NCBI RefSeq assembly: GCF_900114215.1
Contig: NZ_FOSG01000001.1
Location: 124,001-188,000 of the forward strand
Length of the DNA stretch: 64,000 bases
DNA from: Streptomyces mangrovi
Lineage (GTDB): Bacteria; Actinomycetota; Actinomycetes; Streptomycetales; Streptomycetaceae
Direction: 5' to 3'
Shown: piece by piece, positions 20,501 through 29,284 of the stretch
How positions within the stretch are numbered: position 1 is the stretch's first letter
Layout: each line of letters begins with the position of its first letter
Notes under the pieces: model-generated
The model's database searches: none
Seen by the model: the letters and a program-made list of their open reading frames with translations, nothing else
What the model was told of the DNA's origin: nothing
Made by a program: the position numbers and the translations under genes

Positions 20501-21214
20501 TCAGCCCGGCCCCGCACCCCGGTCCGCACCCCGGTCCGCACCGCCGTGCCCGCCGGCCACCCGGTCCAGCAGCCCGGTGCGGGCCGCCAGTGCCGCCGCC
20601 TCCAGCCGCGACCCGACCCCGAGCTTCATCAGCACCCGCTGCACATGGGTACGGGCCGTGCTGGGCGCGACCCCCATGCCCACCGCGATCGCCCGGGTGT
20701 CCTCCCCCTCCGCCACCCGCACCAGCACCTCGGCCTCGCGCGGGGTGAGCATCCGCAGCAGCCTGACGCCCTCGTCGTCCGGCTCGGTCCTCGGGTTGAG
20801 CAGCTCCGCGAAGGCGCCCCGCAGCAGTTGCGGCGCCACCGCCGCCTCCCCGGCCCGCGCCCTGGCCATGCCGCGCTCGACACCCTCGATCCGCTCGTCG
20901 TGCCGTATGTAGCCCGACGCCCCCGCCGCGAACGCCGCCGCTATCCCCCGCGGACTGGGCACCGGGCCCAGCACCACCACGGCGGTCTGCGGCCGCTCCC
21001 GCCTGATCCTCGCCACGGGGTCGAACGCCCCGGGCTCGGCGGGCGACGCCGTGCCCCACAGGCACACCTCGGGGGCCCTGCTGACCACCAGTTCCGCCGC
21101 CCCCGCGGCCGGGGCGGCGGCGGCGAGCACCCGGTGCCCGCGCAACTTCAGCGCCGAGGCGAGCGCCTCGGCGTGCAGACGGTGGTCGTCGACCACCATG
21201 AGCCGCACGGTCAT
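20501..21214 (-). CDS. LuxR-type response-regulator homologue with a degenerate receiver
   Basis: The C-terminal LuxR domain is intact (LTPREAEVLVRVAEGE, then MGVAPSTARTHVQRVLMKLG). The receiver keeps the acidic pair in MVVDDHRLHAE, but the phosphoacceptor position is Gly (PEVCLWGTASP), the Thr/Ser position is Gly (VVVLGPVPS) and the conserved Lys is missing (SGYIRHDER). It therefore should not be controlled by ordinary phosphorylation. The ATG at 21214 is chosen with AGGGG seven bases upstream; a GTG two codons earlier abuts that site. The protein is 237 aa with a GGADRGADRG tail. No kinase is adjacent. Confidence 0.87.
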   Translation of the reverse strand: MTVRLMVVDDHRLHAEALASALKLRGHRVLAAAAPAAGAAELVVSRAPEVCLWGTASPAEPGAFDPVARIRRERPQTAVVVLGPVPSPRGIAAAFAAGASGYIRHDERIEGVERGMARARAGEAAVAPQLLRGAFAELLNPRTEPDDEGVRLLRMLTPREAEVLVRVAEGEDTRAIAVGMGVAPSTARTHVQRVLMKLGVGSRLEAAALAARTGLLDRVAGGHGGADRGADRGAGPG

Positions 21215-21382
21215 CCGCACCCCTGTCGTTCCGTCGGCCCCGGTCTTCCGGGGCCGGGCCGTGCCCCGTACGGCCCTGCGAGCCGCCCGGCTCCGTCTTG
21301 CCCCCGGAAGCTACACGCTCCCCCCGCATCCCGCGCCCCTTCCGGCAAGAACCGGCGGGACCTCCCGCGGACCCACGCGAGC

Positions 21383-21418
21383 GGCCCCGCGCCCCTCCAC
21401 AGGAAGGGGCGCGGGGCC
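21383..21418 (-). terminator. Hairpin terminator after the PQQ-propeller gene
   Basis: A 14-bp perfect stem (21383-21396 with 21405-21418) with an 8-nt loop lies just past the stop codon at 21467 on the minus strand. Confidence 0.75.
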
Positions 21419-21466
21419 GTCGGTGGCGGCGGGCCGCCGCGAGGGGCCGGATACGGCCGCGGAACC

Positions 21467-23392
21467 TCAGTTGTAGGCGGCTATCGCCAGGTCGCTCAGC
21501 CCGGCGGAGGCGTAGAACCTGTGGTTCACCAGGAAGAAGTGGCCGTCCTTCCAGAACGGGTGCACATCGGAGCCGCTGGCCATGTCGTACTCCTTCTTCG
21601 CACTGCCGGCCGGCAGCTTCATCCGCGGGGACGGCTTGCCGCTGCCCGGGTCGAGCGTGACGACCTGCCCCGGCTTGTCGTAGCCGGGGAGTTCGTAGGC
21701 GAGCAGCGCGCCGTCCTCCACGGTGACCGGAACGATCCGGCCGCCCGAGGTCGGCTCCCCCAGCCACTTCGACTTACCCGTGGTGAGGTCGAAGGCGATG
21801 ATCTCGCTGGTCTGCCCGTACCCGCCGCCCTGGTGCGGCTTCGAGGAGATGTACATGGTCTCGCCGTCCACCACCGTGCCGGGGCAGTTGCTGAGCGTGA
21901 TGCCCCGGCAGCCCAGCTCGTGGCGTTCCTTCTTGATGGTGATCTTCTCCTTGAGCTTGCCGCTGTCCGAGAGGACCATCACGTCGGTGATGTCGATGCT
22001 GGACTCGCCCCCGGCGTTGACCCCGAGGACCAGCGGGTCGGTGGAGAGGACCTTGCGGACGTCGATGCCGTCGGGGACCTTCCACTCCCACTTCTTCTTG
22101 CCGCCCGGGCCCACTCCCTGGACCTTCTGCGAGCCGCCGAAGCCGCACTCCAGCTTGGCGACGAGCTGGCCGCCGCCGGAGTAGCCGCGGTCCTTGCAGT
22201 CGGAGCCCTCCTCCTGCTGCCACAGCTCCTTGCCGGTCGACAGGTCGTAACCGACCGCGTTGCCGATCCAGGACGCCGCGGCGATGTCGCCGCTGACCGC
22301 CATCTCCGTGTAGCTGAACTCCGAGGAGCTGTCGCGCTTGGACGGCAGTTCCTTGTTCCACAGCTTCTTGCCCGCGGCCAGGTCGATGCCCATGACGAAC
22401 TCGCAGCGCCGGCCGTACTGGACCACGGTCCTGTTCTCGGACATCTCGAAGGCGGCGGTGCAGTCCTTCGGGCGGGGCATGTCGATGGACCACGCCACCT
22501 TGCCGGTCTTCATGTCGTAGGCCGTGGTGGAACTCGTCGTGGCCTTGACGAGGTTGTCGCCCACGAACCACGTGCCGGGCGTTTCCGCGATGATGTCCTG
22601 CTTGTCCACCTTGGGCGGGTCGACCGTCCAGGCGAGCTCGGCGTCGATCAGGCCCTTCTCGCCGCCGGAACCGCCGGAGTCGCCGGAGTCACCGGAGCCT
22701 CCGGAGTCGCCCGAGCCCCCGTCGGCGCCCTGGGTGGTGCCCTTGTCGCCCTTCTTGGCCTCGGTGCCGCCGTCGTCCTTGGTCAGGAGCCAGACACCGC
22801 CGCCCGCCACGAGCAGGACCGCGACGACCGCGGCGACGACGGCCAGGATCTTGGCGTTCTTGCTGCCGCCGCCGGGCGGCTGCACGCCGCCGCCGTACAT
22901 GGGCTGCGTCGGGTACTGGCCGTATCCGGGCTGCTGGCCGTACGCCGGGGGCTGGCCGTACGCGGGTGGCTGCCCGTACGCGGGGGCCTGGCCGTACGGT
23001 GCCTGGGGCATCTGCCCCGGCTGCTGCGGATAGCCGTACGGCGGCGGTGGCTGGTTGGGCGGGAACTGCGGTGCCTGGCCGAACTGGCCGGGCTGCTGCG
23101 GGTAGCCGTACGACGGCGGGCCCGGAGGCGGCGTCTGCGGCGACTGCCCCGGCTGGTCCGGCTGGTCCGGCCGGTCCGGCCGGTCCGCCGAAGGCTGCGG
23201 CGACTTGGACAGCGGAACCTGCGGAGTCTCCTTCCGCTCCGCACTCTCCTGCTGGTCCGACTTCTCCTGCTGCTCCGGCTGTTCTTGCTGCTCCGCCCCC
23301 TCCGGCTGCTCCGGTCGGTCGTCCGGCTGCTCCGGAGGGGGGCCGAAACCGCCGGACGGCGGCTGATGTGGTGGCGGAGGCGGCTGCGACAT
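21467..23392 (-). CDS. Membrane-anchored extracellular PQQ-like beta-propeller protein
   Basis: The protein is 641 aa. Residues 1-175 are cytoplasmic and low-complexity: a Q/E/P-rich opening, then repeated GYPQQPGQ and YGQPPAYGQ units. One transmembrane helix follows at about 181-205 (AKILAVVAAVVAVLLVAGGG). A Gly/Ser/Asp linker leads to a ~400-residue outer domain with the repeating W-x-x-x-L / G-K-x-x-W pattern of PQQ (BamB-like) blades, for example AAGKKLWNKELP and STGKELWQQEEG. Single-helix proteins with Pro-rich cytoplasmic tails like this are common in Streptomyces, where the blades probably mediate protein binding. The catalytic residues of quinoprotein dehydrogenases are not evident. 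The ATG at 23392 has GAGGA six bases upstream. Confidence 0.85.
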   Translation of the reverse strand: MSQPPPPPHQPPSGGFGPPPEQPDDRPEQPEGAEQQEQPEQQEKSDQQESAERKETPQVPLSKSPQPSADRPDRPDQPDQPGQSPQTPPPGPPSYGYPQQPGQFGQAPQFPPNQPPPPYGYPQQPGQMPQAPYGQAPAYGQPPAYGQPPAYGQQPGYGQYPTQPMYGGGVQPPGGGSKNAKILAVVAAVVAVLLVAGGGVWLLTKDDGGTEAKKGDKGTTQGADGGSGDSGGSGDSGDSGGSGGEKGLIDAELAWTVDPPKVDKQDIIAETPGTWFVGDNLVKATTSSTTAYDMKTGKVAWSIDMPRPKDCTAAFEMSENRTVVQYGRRCEFVMGIDLAAGKKLWNKELPSKRDSSSEFSYTEMAVSGDIAAASWIGNAVGYDLSTGKELWQQEEGSDCKDRGYSGGGQLVAKLECGFGGSQKVQGVGPGGKKKWEWKVPDGIDVRKVLSTDPLVLGVNAGGESSIDITDVMVLSDSGKLKEKITIKKERHELGCRGITLSNCPGTVVDGETMYISSKPHQGGGYGQTSEIIAFDLTTGKSKWLGEPTSGGRIVPVTVEDGALLAYELPGYDKPGQVVTLDPGSGKPSPRMKLPAGSAKKEYDMASGSDVHPFWKDGHFFLVNHRFYASAGLSDLAIAAYN

Positions 23393-23635
23393 GGGTTTCC
23401 TCATTCACGCGCGGACCGGCTGCCCAGCCCCTCGCCCCCCGTGGGGCAGAGCGAATCGGACACGGCCCGCCACTTCTCGGCTGTTGCCGGCTCTTGGCGC
23501 CGACGGTCGGAAGGAAATTCTTTCTATCACCGGACACCCGGAAAGCCGCCTCCGGTTCCCGTTCCGGGCCATCAGGTGAGACCGGCCCGCGACCTGGCCG
23601 TTACCGTCCGCCGGGGCCGGCTCCGCCGCCGCCGG

Positions 23636-25471
23636 TCAGCCCTCCTCGGCCAGTTCCAGCCAGCGCGTCTCCAAGTCGTCGCGCTCATCGGTGAGTTCGC
23701 GCAGTTCGGCGTCGAGACCGGCGACCTTCTCGAAGTCGGTGGCGTGCTCGGCCATCTCGGCGTGCAGCACCGCCTGGCGCTCCTCGATCCGTTCCAGCCT
23801 GCGCTCGATGCGCTGCAGCTCCTTCTGCGCCGCACGCGAGAGGGCCGCGGGCTTGGCTGAGGACTTGGCGGCGGGCCGGGCCGCCGCCTGCCCCGCCGGA
23901 GCCGCGGCCGGGGCGCCGGGCGCGGTGGTCGCCTGCCGCAGCCGCTCGCGGCGCTCCAGGTACTCGTCCAGCCCGCGCGGCAGCATCCGCAGCGTGCCGT
24001 CGCCCAGCAGCGCGTGCACCCGGTCCGTGGTCCGCTCGACGAAGTAGCGGTCGTGGGAGATGACGACCAGTGAGCCGGGCCAGCCGTCGAGCAGGTCCTC
24101 GAGCTGGGTCAGGGTCTCGATGTCCAGGTCGTTGGTCGGCTCGTCCATGAACAGCACGTTCGGCTCGTCCATCAGCAGCCGCAGGATCTGGAGCCTGCGG
24201 CGCTCACCGCCGGAGAGGTCCCCGACGGGCGTCCACTGCTTGTCCTTGCCGAAGCCGAAGCGCTCGCACAGCTGGGAGGCGCTCATCTCGCGCCCCTTGC
24301 CCAGGTCGACGCGCGAGCGCACCCGCTCCACGGCCTCCAGCACACGCCAGGCGGGGTCGAGTTCGGCGACCTCCTGGGAGAGGTAGGCCAGCCGCACCGT
24401 CCTGCCGACCTTGATCCGGCCGGCGGCCGGCTGCTTCTCGCCGCCGCTGTACGCCGCGTCCGCCAGCGCCCGCAGCAGCGAGGTCTTGCCGGAGCCGTTG
24501 ACGCCGACCAGGCCGATCCGGTCGCCGGGGCCGAGCTGCCAGGTCAGGTGCTTGAGCAGCACCTTGGGCCCGGCCTGGACGGTCACGTCCTCCAGGTCGA
24601 AGACGGTTTTGCCCAGCCGGGAGTTCGCGAACTTCATCAGCTCGGCGCTGTCGCGCGGCGGCGGCACGTCGGCGATCAGCTCGTTGGCGGCCTCGACGCG
24701 GAAGCGGGGCTTGCTGGTGCGGGCGGGGGCGCCGCGCCGCAGCCAGGCCAGCTCCTTGCGGACCAGGTTCTGCCGCTTGGCCTCCTCGGTGGCCGCGATG
24801 CGCTCGCGCTCGGCGCGGGCGAAGACGTAGTCGCTGTAGCCGCCCTCGTACTCGTGGACGGTGCCGCGCTGCACGTCCCACATCCGCGTGCACACCTGGT
24901 CCAGGAACCAGCGGTCGTGGGTGACGCAGACCAGCGCCGAGCGCCGGGCGCGCAGGTGCCCGGCGAGCCAGGCGATGCCCTCGACGTCGAGGTGGTTGGT
25001 GGGCTCGTCCAGCACGATCAGGTCCTGCTCGGCGATGAGCAGCTTCGCCAGCGCGATCCGCCGCCGCTCGCCGCCGGACAGCGGGCCGATGACGGTGTCC
25101 AGGCCCTGCGGGAAGCCGGGCATGTCCAGCCCGCCGAAGAGGCCGGTGAGGATGTCGCGGACGCGGGCGTTCCCGGCCCACTCGTGGTCGGCCATGTCGC
25201 CGATGACCTCGTGCCGGACGGTGGCGGCCGGATCGAGCGAGTCGTGCTGGGTGAGCACGCCCAGCCGCAGCCCGCCGGCGTGGGTGACCCGGCCGTCGTC
25301 GGCGGGCTCCAGCTTCGCCAGGATGCGCACGAGGGTGGTCTTGCCGTCGCCGTTGCGCCCGACGACGCCGATCCGGTCTCCCTCGCTGACGCCGAGGGAG
25401 ACGCCGTCGAGCAGCGCACGGGTGCCGTACACCTTGCCGACGGCTTCCAGATTGACGAGGTTCGTGGCCAT
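23636..25471 (-). CDS. ABC-F ATPase (Uup-like translation factor)
   Basis: The protein is 611 aa with two nucleotide-binding domains and no membrane segment. Domain 1 has GRNGDGKTT, LSGGERRRIA and DEPTNHLD; domain 2 has GVNGSGKTS, LSGGERRRLQ and DEPTNDLD. An Ala-rich linker and a C-terminal coiled coil (about residues 545-611) complete the Uup-like architecture. ABC-F proteins act on the ribosome: some relieve stalling, others give antibiotic protection. The short interdomain region and housekeeping context favour a translation factor over a resistance determinant. The ATG at 25471 has GGGAG just upstream. Confidence 0.93.
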   Translation of the reverse strand: MATNLVNLEAVGKVYGTRALLDGVSLGVSEGDRIGVVGRNGDGKTTLVRILAKLEPADDGRVTHAGGLRLGVLTQHDSLDPAATVRHEVIGDMADHEWAGNARVRDILTGLFGGLDMPGFPQGLDTVIGPLSGGERRRIALAKLLIAEQDLIVLDEPTNHLDVEGIAWLAGHLRARRSALVCVTHDRWFLDQVCTRMWDVQRGTVHEYEGGYSDYVFARAERERIAATEEAKRQNLVRKELAWLRRGAPARTSKPRFRVEAANELIADVPPPRDSAELMKFANSRLGKTVFDLEDVTVQAGPKVLLKHLTWQLGPGDRIGLVGVNGSGKTSLLRALADAAYSGGEKQPAAGRIKVGRTVRLAYLSQEVAELDPAWRVLEAVERVRSRVDLGKGREMSASQLCERFGFGKDKQWTPVGDLSGGERRRLQILRLLMDEPNVLFMDEPTNDLDIETLTQLEDLLDGWPGSLVVISHDRYFVERTTDRVHALLGDGTLRMLPRGLDEYLERRERLRQATTAPGAPAAAPAGQAAARPAAKSSAKPAALSRAAQKELQRIERRLERIEERQAVLHAEMAEHATDFEKVAGLDAELRELTDERDDLETRWLELAEEG

Positions 25472-25570
25472 GGGGCTCCCGTTGCCCGGCACGCCGGGCT
25501 GGTGTGGTCTTCGGGTGGGCTGGTCAGCCTCTCAGCCTAGTCGCCGCCCGAGGGCACACGCTCATGCCCG

Positions 25571-25599
25571 CCCTGCGGGCGACCGCTCCGCCCGCAGGG
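25571..25599 (-). terminator. Hairpin terminator after the gene at 25653-26303
   Basis: An 11-bp perfect stem (25571-25581 with 25589-25599) with a 7-nt loop lies downstream of the minus-strand gene. Confidence 0.65.
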
Positions 25600-25652
25600 G
25601 CACCGCACGAGCCCGCACACCAGCGCGGAACACCCCCGCGAAGGCCGCCGGC

Positions 25653-26303
25653 TCAGTACGACGGGCTGTGCTGGGCCGGGGCCGAGCGCGGGGTCGGCCG
25701 GTTGAGGCCGAACAGCGAGCCGGTGGCGACCGCCAGCTCGGCGGCGCAGTCCGCCGCCGGCTGTTCCGGGACGCCCATCCGGCGCAGCGCTCCGGAGAAC
25801 GCGTCCTCCAGCAGGGCCAGCCGCCAGCTCAGCTCCGCGGGCCCGACCTGGCGGCCGTCGCCCGGCCGGCTCGACAGGACGGTCAGCACGTCCTGGGCGT
25901 TGCTCTGCAGATCGGCCAGGGACTGCCAGCCGTTCGGCAGCCGCGCCGAGCTCTGGCCCGACGGCTCCGAATCGGTTGCGCCCAGCGTCACGGGGAGTCG
26001 CGCGGGGATCGAGGAGTACCAGTCGACCAGCGCACCGCTCAGATCCGCCCGCAGGCCGTCGAGGAAGCTCAGCAGGACCGCGGCGCCCATGGGAGCGCCG
26101 ACGGGCTCGACGCGCGGCGCGGAGTCCTCCGGCGCGGGCGTCCTGCCGCCCGCGCCGGGGCCCATGAACGACCGGATGACGACCGAGACCTCCTCCTGCT
26201 GCGCCGGAGCGGATCGCTGGGCGGGCAGCAGAAGCGCCCGTACGGGCGCGATGCCGCGGGCGGCCTGTTCGGCCGCCGCCTGGCACGCGTAGTCAGTGGG
26301 CAC
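25653..26303 (-). CDS. Conserved hypothetical protein, predicted cytoplasmic
   Basis: The protein is 216 aa and not recognised. No signal peptide or membrane helix is seen. The sequence is moderately hydrophobic and helical, with a Pro/Ala segment around residues 50-65 and a WRLALLEDAFSGALRRMG helix near residue 165. The GTG at 26303 has an AAGGGGGG ribosome-binding site. It has its own hairpin terminator and sits between ABC-F and a penicillin-binding protein, both on the same strand. Confidence 0.7.
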   Translation of the reverse strand: MPTDYACQAAAEQAARGIAPVRALLLPAQRSAPAQQEEVSVVIRSFMGPGAGGRTPAPEDSAPRVEPVGAPMGAAVLLSFLDGLRADLSGALVDWYSSIPARLPVTLGATDSEPSGQSSARLPNGWQSLADLQSNAQDVLTVLSSRPGDGRQVGPAELSWRLALLEDAFSGALRRMGVPEQPAADCAAELAVATGSLFGLNRPTPRSAPAQHSPSY

Positions 26304-26475
26304 GGGTCCCCCCTTCTTCCGAAGCCGCCTTCTCGCGCGGCGCCGGTCTTGCGTTTCGGGGCCGTACCGTATCGTTCCGCAGCGGCTTCGGGGAGATGTC
26401 CGTCACACAGAGTTCACGCGGGGCCCCGCCCCGGAATTCCGCCCGGGGCCACGCCCGGTCTCCTGCCCGCAGCGG

Positions 26476-26512
26476 GTACGGCCCGCGCGATGCCGTCTCG
26501 CGCGGGCCGTAC
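26476..26512 (-). terminator. Hairpin terminator after the penicillin-binding protein gene
   Basis: A 15-bp perfect stem (26476-26490 with 26498-26512) with a 7-nt loop lies 19 bp beyond the stop codon. Confidence 0.8.
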
Positions 26513-26530
26513 GGAGTGCCGGAGGCCGGG

Positions 26531-28186
26531 TCAGCCGACGGAGTTGAGCACCTGGCGGACGACCGGGCCCGCGTTCTTGCCGCCGTGGCCGGAGGCGGGG
26601 ACGACCGCCGCGGCGGCCATGTCGCCCCGGTAGGCGGTGAACCAGGCGTTGGGCTTCTTCTGCCCGTCCACCTCGGCCGAGCCGGTCTTGGCGCCGAAGT
26701 CGCCGCTGGTGCCGGCCATCGCCTCGGCCGCCGAACCGCTGGTGGCCGTCAGCCGCATCAGCGAGCGCAGCTCCTGGGAGACGGCCGGGGAGAGGGTGCG
26801 CGGGGCCCTGGCCAGGCCGCGGCCGTCCACCTCGGGCGAGACGATGTACGGCTGGCGGAAGACACCGCTCTTCACCGTCGCCGACACCGAGGCCATGATC
26901 AGCGGGTTCGCCCTGACCCCGCCCTGCCCGATCAGCGAGGCGGCCATCTGCGCGTCGGACTGCACGGGAACCGAGCCGTCGAAGGTGGCGGTGCCGACCT
27001 GCCAGGTCAGCCCGATGCCGAAGACGTCGCGGGCCTGCTTGGTGAGGTCGTCGTCCGACAGCTCGCCGGCCTGGCTGATGAAGGCGGTGTTGCAGGAGGC
27101 GGCGAAGGACTGCGCGAAGGTGCCGCCGTTGATCTCGAACTTGTCGAGGTTCTGGAACCTCCAGCCGCCGTGGGTGAAGTACTTGGGGCAGGGGTGCTGC
27201 TTCGCGCTGGAGGCCAGGCCCTTCTCGATGAGCATCGACGCGGTGACGATCTTCATCGTGGAGCCGGGGGCGAGGGAGCCCTTGAAGGCGGTGTTGAAGC
27301 CCTTCGCCGGGGTGTTGGCGACCGCCAGGATCTCGCCGGTGCTGGCCTTCAGCGCGACGACCGACGCCTTGGGCTTGCCCGCGACGGCCTGGACGGCGGC
27401 CTTCTGCACCTTGGCGTCCAGCGTGGTCCTCAGCTCGCCCGGGGTGCCCTTGCTGAGCCGTTTGAGCGTCTTGACCTCCTTGCCGGCGGCGTCGGTGATC
27501 CGGGTCTCGTAGCCCGGCTTCCCGTCGGTCCTGTCGCCGAAGCGCTTGCGCAGGTCGGCCAGGGTCGCGGCCAGTTCGGGGTACTCCTCGGCCGTCAGCT
27601 CGGCGCCGTTGCGGTCCAGGGCCTTGATGGGCGGGGCCCCGGCCTCGGCGGTCTCCAGCTTCCGGCCGCCGGTGAGCTCGGGGTGGAGGACGGACGCCTC
27701 CCAGTCGACGACGGGCTCGCCGCTGTCGTCGTCCCGTACGACCGTCAGCTCCGACTCGTACGTCCAGGCGGCGGGCTTCTCCTCCTTGTCGTACTCCACC
27801 TCGGCCGTCACGGTGAACGGGACGTCGGCGCCCGCGGCGGTGCCCGGTTCCAGGCGCACGCCCGACACCCGGGCGTCCTTCCGGAAACCGGTCAGGGCCT
27901 TGGCGGCGGCGGCCTCGTCGTCGGTCAGCGCGGCGGCCTCGTCGGCCTTCCCCTCCTGCCAGGCCCTCAGGAACCTTGCGGCGGTCTCGCGGACCTCCTT
28001 CGGCGAGGGCGGGCCCGTCTCGGCCGCCGGTTCACCGGTCCGGCCTTCGGAGAAGGCCACGTCCTGCCTGCTCTGGCCGCCGGCCGCGCCGCTGTCGCCG
28101 ATCAGGGTGTACGCCCCGAACCCGGCGGCTCCGACCACGGCGGTGAAGACCGCTCCGATCACCGCCACCTTCCGACCGTCACGCAT
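26531..28186 (-). CDS. Class B penicillin-binding protein (MecA_N plus transpeptidase)
   Basis: The protein is 551 aa. A signal-anchor helix at residues 7-28 (VAVIGAVFTAVVGAAGFGAY) is followed by an NTF2-like MecA_N-type domain (about 55-160). Then come a short PBP dimer region and a transpeptidase domain. The active-site triad is STMK (about residues 308-311), SCN (about 362) and KTGS (about 495). It should cross-link peptidoglycan outside the membrane. Streptomyces carries several such PBPs that act in sporulation rather than in hyphal growth; which role applies here is unknown. It is transcribed alone and ends in a hairpin. Confidence 0.92.
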   Translation of the reverse strand: MRDGRKVAVIGAVFTAVVGAAGFGAYTLIGDSGAAGGQSRQDVAFSEGRTGEPAAETGPPSPKEVRETAARFLRAWQEGKADEAAALTDDEAAAAKALTGFRKDARVSGVRLEPGTAAGADVPFTVTAEVEYDKEEKPAAWTYESELTVVRDDDSGEPVVDWEASVLHPELTGGRKLETAEAGAPPIKALDRNGAELTAEEYPELAATLADLRKRFGDRTDGKPGYETRITDAAGKEVKTLKRLSKGTPGELRTTLDAKVQKAAVQAVAGKPKASVVALKASTGEILAVANTPAKGFNTAFKGSLAPGSTMKIVTASMLIEKGLASSAKQHPCPKYFTHGGWRFQNLDKFEINGGTFAQSFAASCNTAFISQAGELSDDDLTKQARDVFGIGLTWQVGTATFDGSVPVQSDAQMAASLIGQGGVRANPLIMASVSATVKSGVFRQPYIVSPEVDGRGLARAPRTLSPAVSQELRSLMRLTATSGSAAEAMAGTSGDFGAKTGSAEVDGQKKPNAWFTAYRGDMAAAAVVPASGHGGKNAGPVVRQVLNSVG

Positions 28187-28673
28187 GAGTCTCCCGAATC
28201 TCCGCCCCTGCCCCGGACCGACACCGCCGGGGGCCCGTGCGAAGAACCCTAGAGCACATGGGCGACACGGACCGGGGCCAGGCGTGCGGACCGGCGCCCG
28301 GTGGGGCTCCGCGAAACGACCGCGGGACTTTCCCGTCCACCACGAGAATGATTAGTGTGCTTTTCCGAAGATGAACAGCGGGAAAAGCGTTCCGATTGCC
28401 CTTCGACGCGCCCGGCATCGCCCTGTTCACCCTTTCGGAAGCACAACCCCCGCCCATCACCGTCGTTGTCACTGCGAAGCAGAAGGCCGATCCTCCTTCC
28501 GGCAATTAACGTCACGGGCCCGCGCCGCAGCCGGCGGCGCGGGCCCGTGACACGTATGGAGCAGAAAATATCAGCGCGGCGCGCGGCAGGGCTTACCGTG
28601 TACTCGGCTCGCCAGTTCCTAGCATTACGCACACAAGCCCGTGAAGCGGCTTCGTACATTGGAGGTACATGCC
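28187..28673. other. 487-bp intergenic region, lower G+C, with one orphan hairpin
   Basis: No protein-coding frame here has normal Streptomyces codon bias. The left part should hold the promoter of the PBP gene and the right part that of the small secreted protein gene. A TAGCAT hexamer at 28620-28625 is a weak -10 candidate. The 17-bp hairpin at 28511-28551 has no known plus-strand gene ahead of it, which hints at an unannotated short transcript. Confidence 0.5.
28511..28551. terminator. 17-bp hairpin inside the intergenic region
   Basis: GTCACGGGCCCGCGCCG (28511-28527) pairs perfectly with 28535-28551 across a 7-nt loop. It is terminator-like, but the transcript it would end is unidentified. 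Confidence 0.6.
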
Positions 28674-28913
28674 ATGAAGATGAAGCGGACCGCCGCCGTC
28701 GCGCTTTCCGCCGCCGCCCTGGTGATCGGCGGAGCCGGCGTCTCCCAGGCCAACGACGGCCCGAAGTTCCAGAACAACGCGCAGATCCTCCCCTGCGTCA
28801 ACCTGGAACTGCTGAACGTCCCGATCGCGTCGGCGGACATCAACAACCTCGACTGCTCCGTCACCTACGTGGAGTCGAAGAAGGTCTCCTCCTACGAGTC
28901 CTTCAGGGACTGA
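28674..28913 (+). CDS. Small secreted protein, copy 1 of a tandem paralogous pair
   Basis: The protein is 79 aa with a signal peptide MKMKRTAAVALSAAALVIGG and probable cleavage after SQA (residue 26). The mature peptide of ~53 residues contains a conserved core. KFQNNAQILPC opens it, NLELLNVPI follows, and DINNLDCS closes it, so two cysteines frame ~20 mostly hydrophobic residues. The tail is short and polar. The next gene at 29285 encodes the same core with 25 of 33 residues identical. The layout (tiny, secreted, two Cys, Asn-rich edges) recalls rodlins and chaplins of aerial hyphae, but neither signature is matched. GGAGG lies eight bases before the ATG, and a strong terminator follows. Confidence 0.85.
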   Translation: MKMKRTAAVALSAAALVIGGAGVSQANDGPKFQNNAQILPCVNLELLNVPIASADINNLDCSVTYVESKKVSSYESFRD

Positions 28914-28946
28914 GGAGTCGACCGGACCACCGGCACACCACCGCCG

Positions 28947-28978
28947 AAAGGCCGCCCCGGCACACCGGGGCGGCCTTT
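28947..28978 (+). terminator. Terminator after small secreted protein gene 1
   Basis: A 14-bp perfect stem with AAAGG/CCTTT ends (28947-28960 with 28965-28978) and a CACA loop, followed by a pyrimidine-rich CGCCTTTCCCTG. Confidence 0.88.
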
Positions 28979-29284
28979 CGCCTTTCCCTGACACGCTCGC
29001 GGCATATAGCCGAAAACAACACCCGCTTGGCGCAGTGGCGACACATAAGCCCAGGTAGTGCGCCCATCGAAGATGCCTCGGACCCGTTTTCCGCAGGACA
29101 CGCAGAAACGTGGAAGCGCGCAATCGGGGATTCGGTGGGTTAATGTCGCCGACGTGGGGGCAACTCCCGCCTTTCCGGTGAGCCGGCCGAACTGCGGCCG
29201 CAATCCGGAAACCGGTTATCCGGCCGCTCGGCGGCGGCCGGGGACATCGGAACCTTCCTTCTCTCGTCAAGGAGACAAGACAGC
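28979..29284 (+). other. Leader/promoter region of the second small secreted protein gene
   Basis: This ~306-bp region has below-average G+C and no credible gene. The terminator at 28947-28978 ahead of it means the second gene needs its own promoter here. TAGTGC- and TATAGC-like hexamers occur but no -35/-10 pair is convincing. Confidence 0.45.

Noticed and set aside
20414..23860. 1148-codon plus-strand frame opposite the response regulator and PQQ protein
   Set aside because: It crosses several recognised minus-strand genes and their terminators; there is no credible protein.
28371..28550. Short open frame of about 59 codons before the orphan hairpin
   Set aside because: There is no ribosome-binding site, the codon bias is wrong for Streptomyces, and the product has no hydrophobic core or signal peptide.
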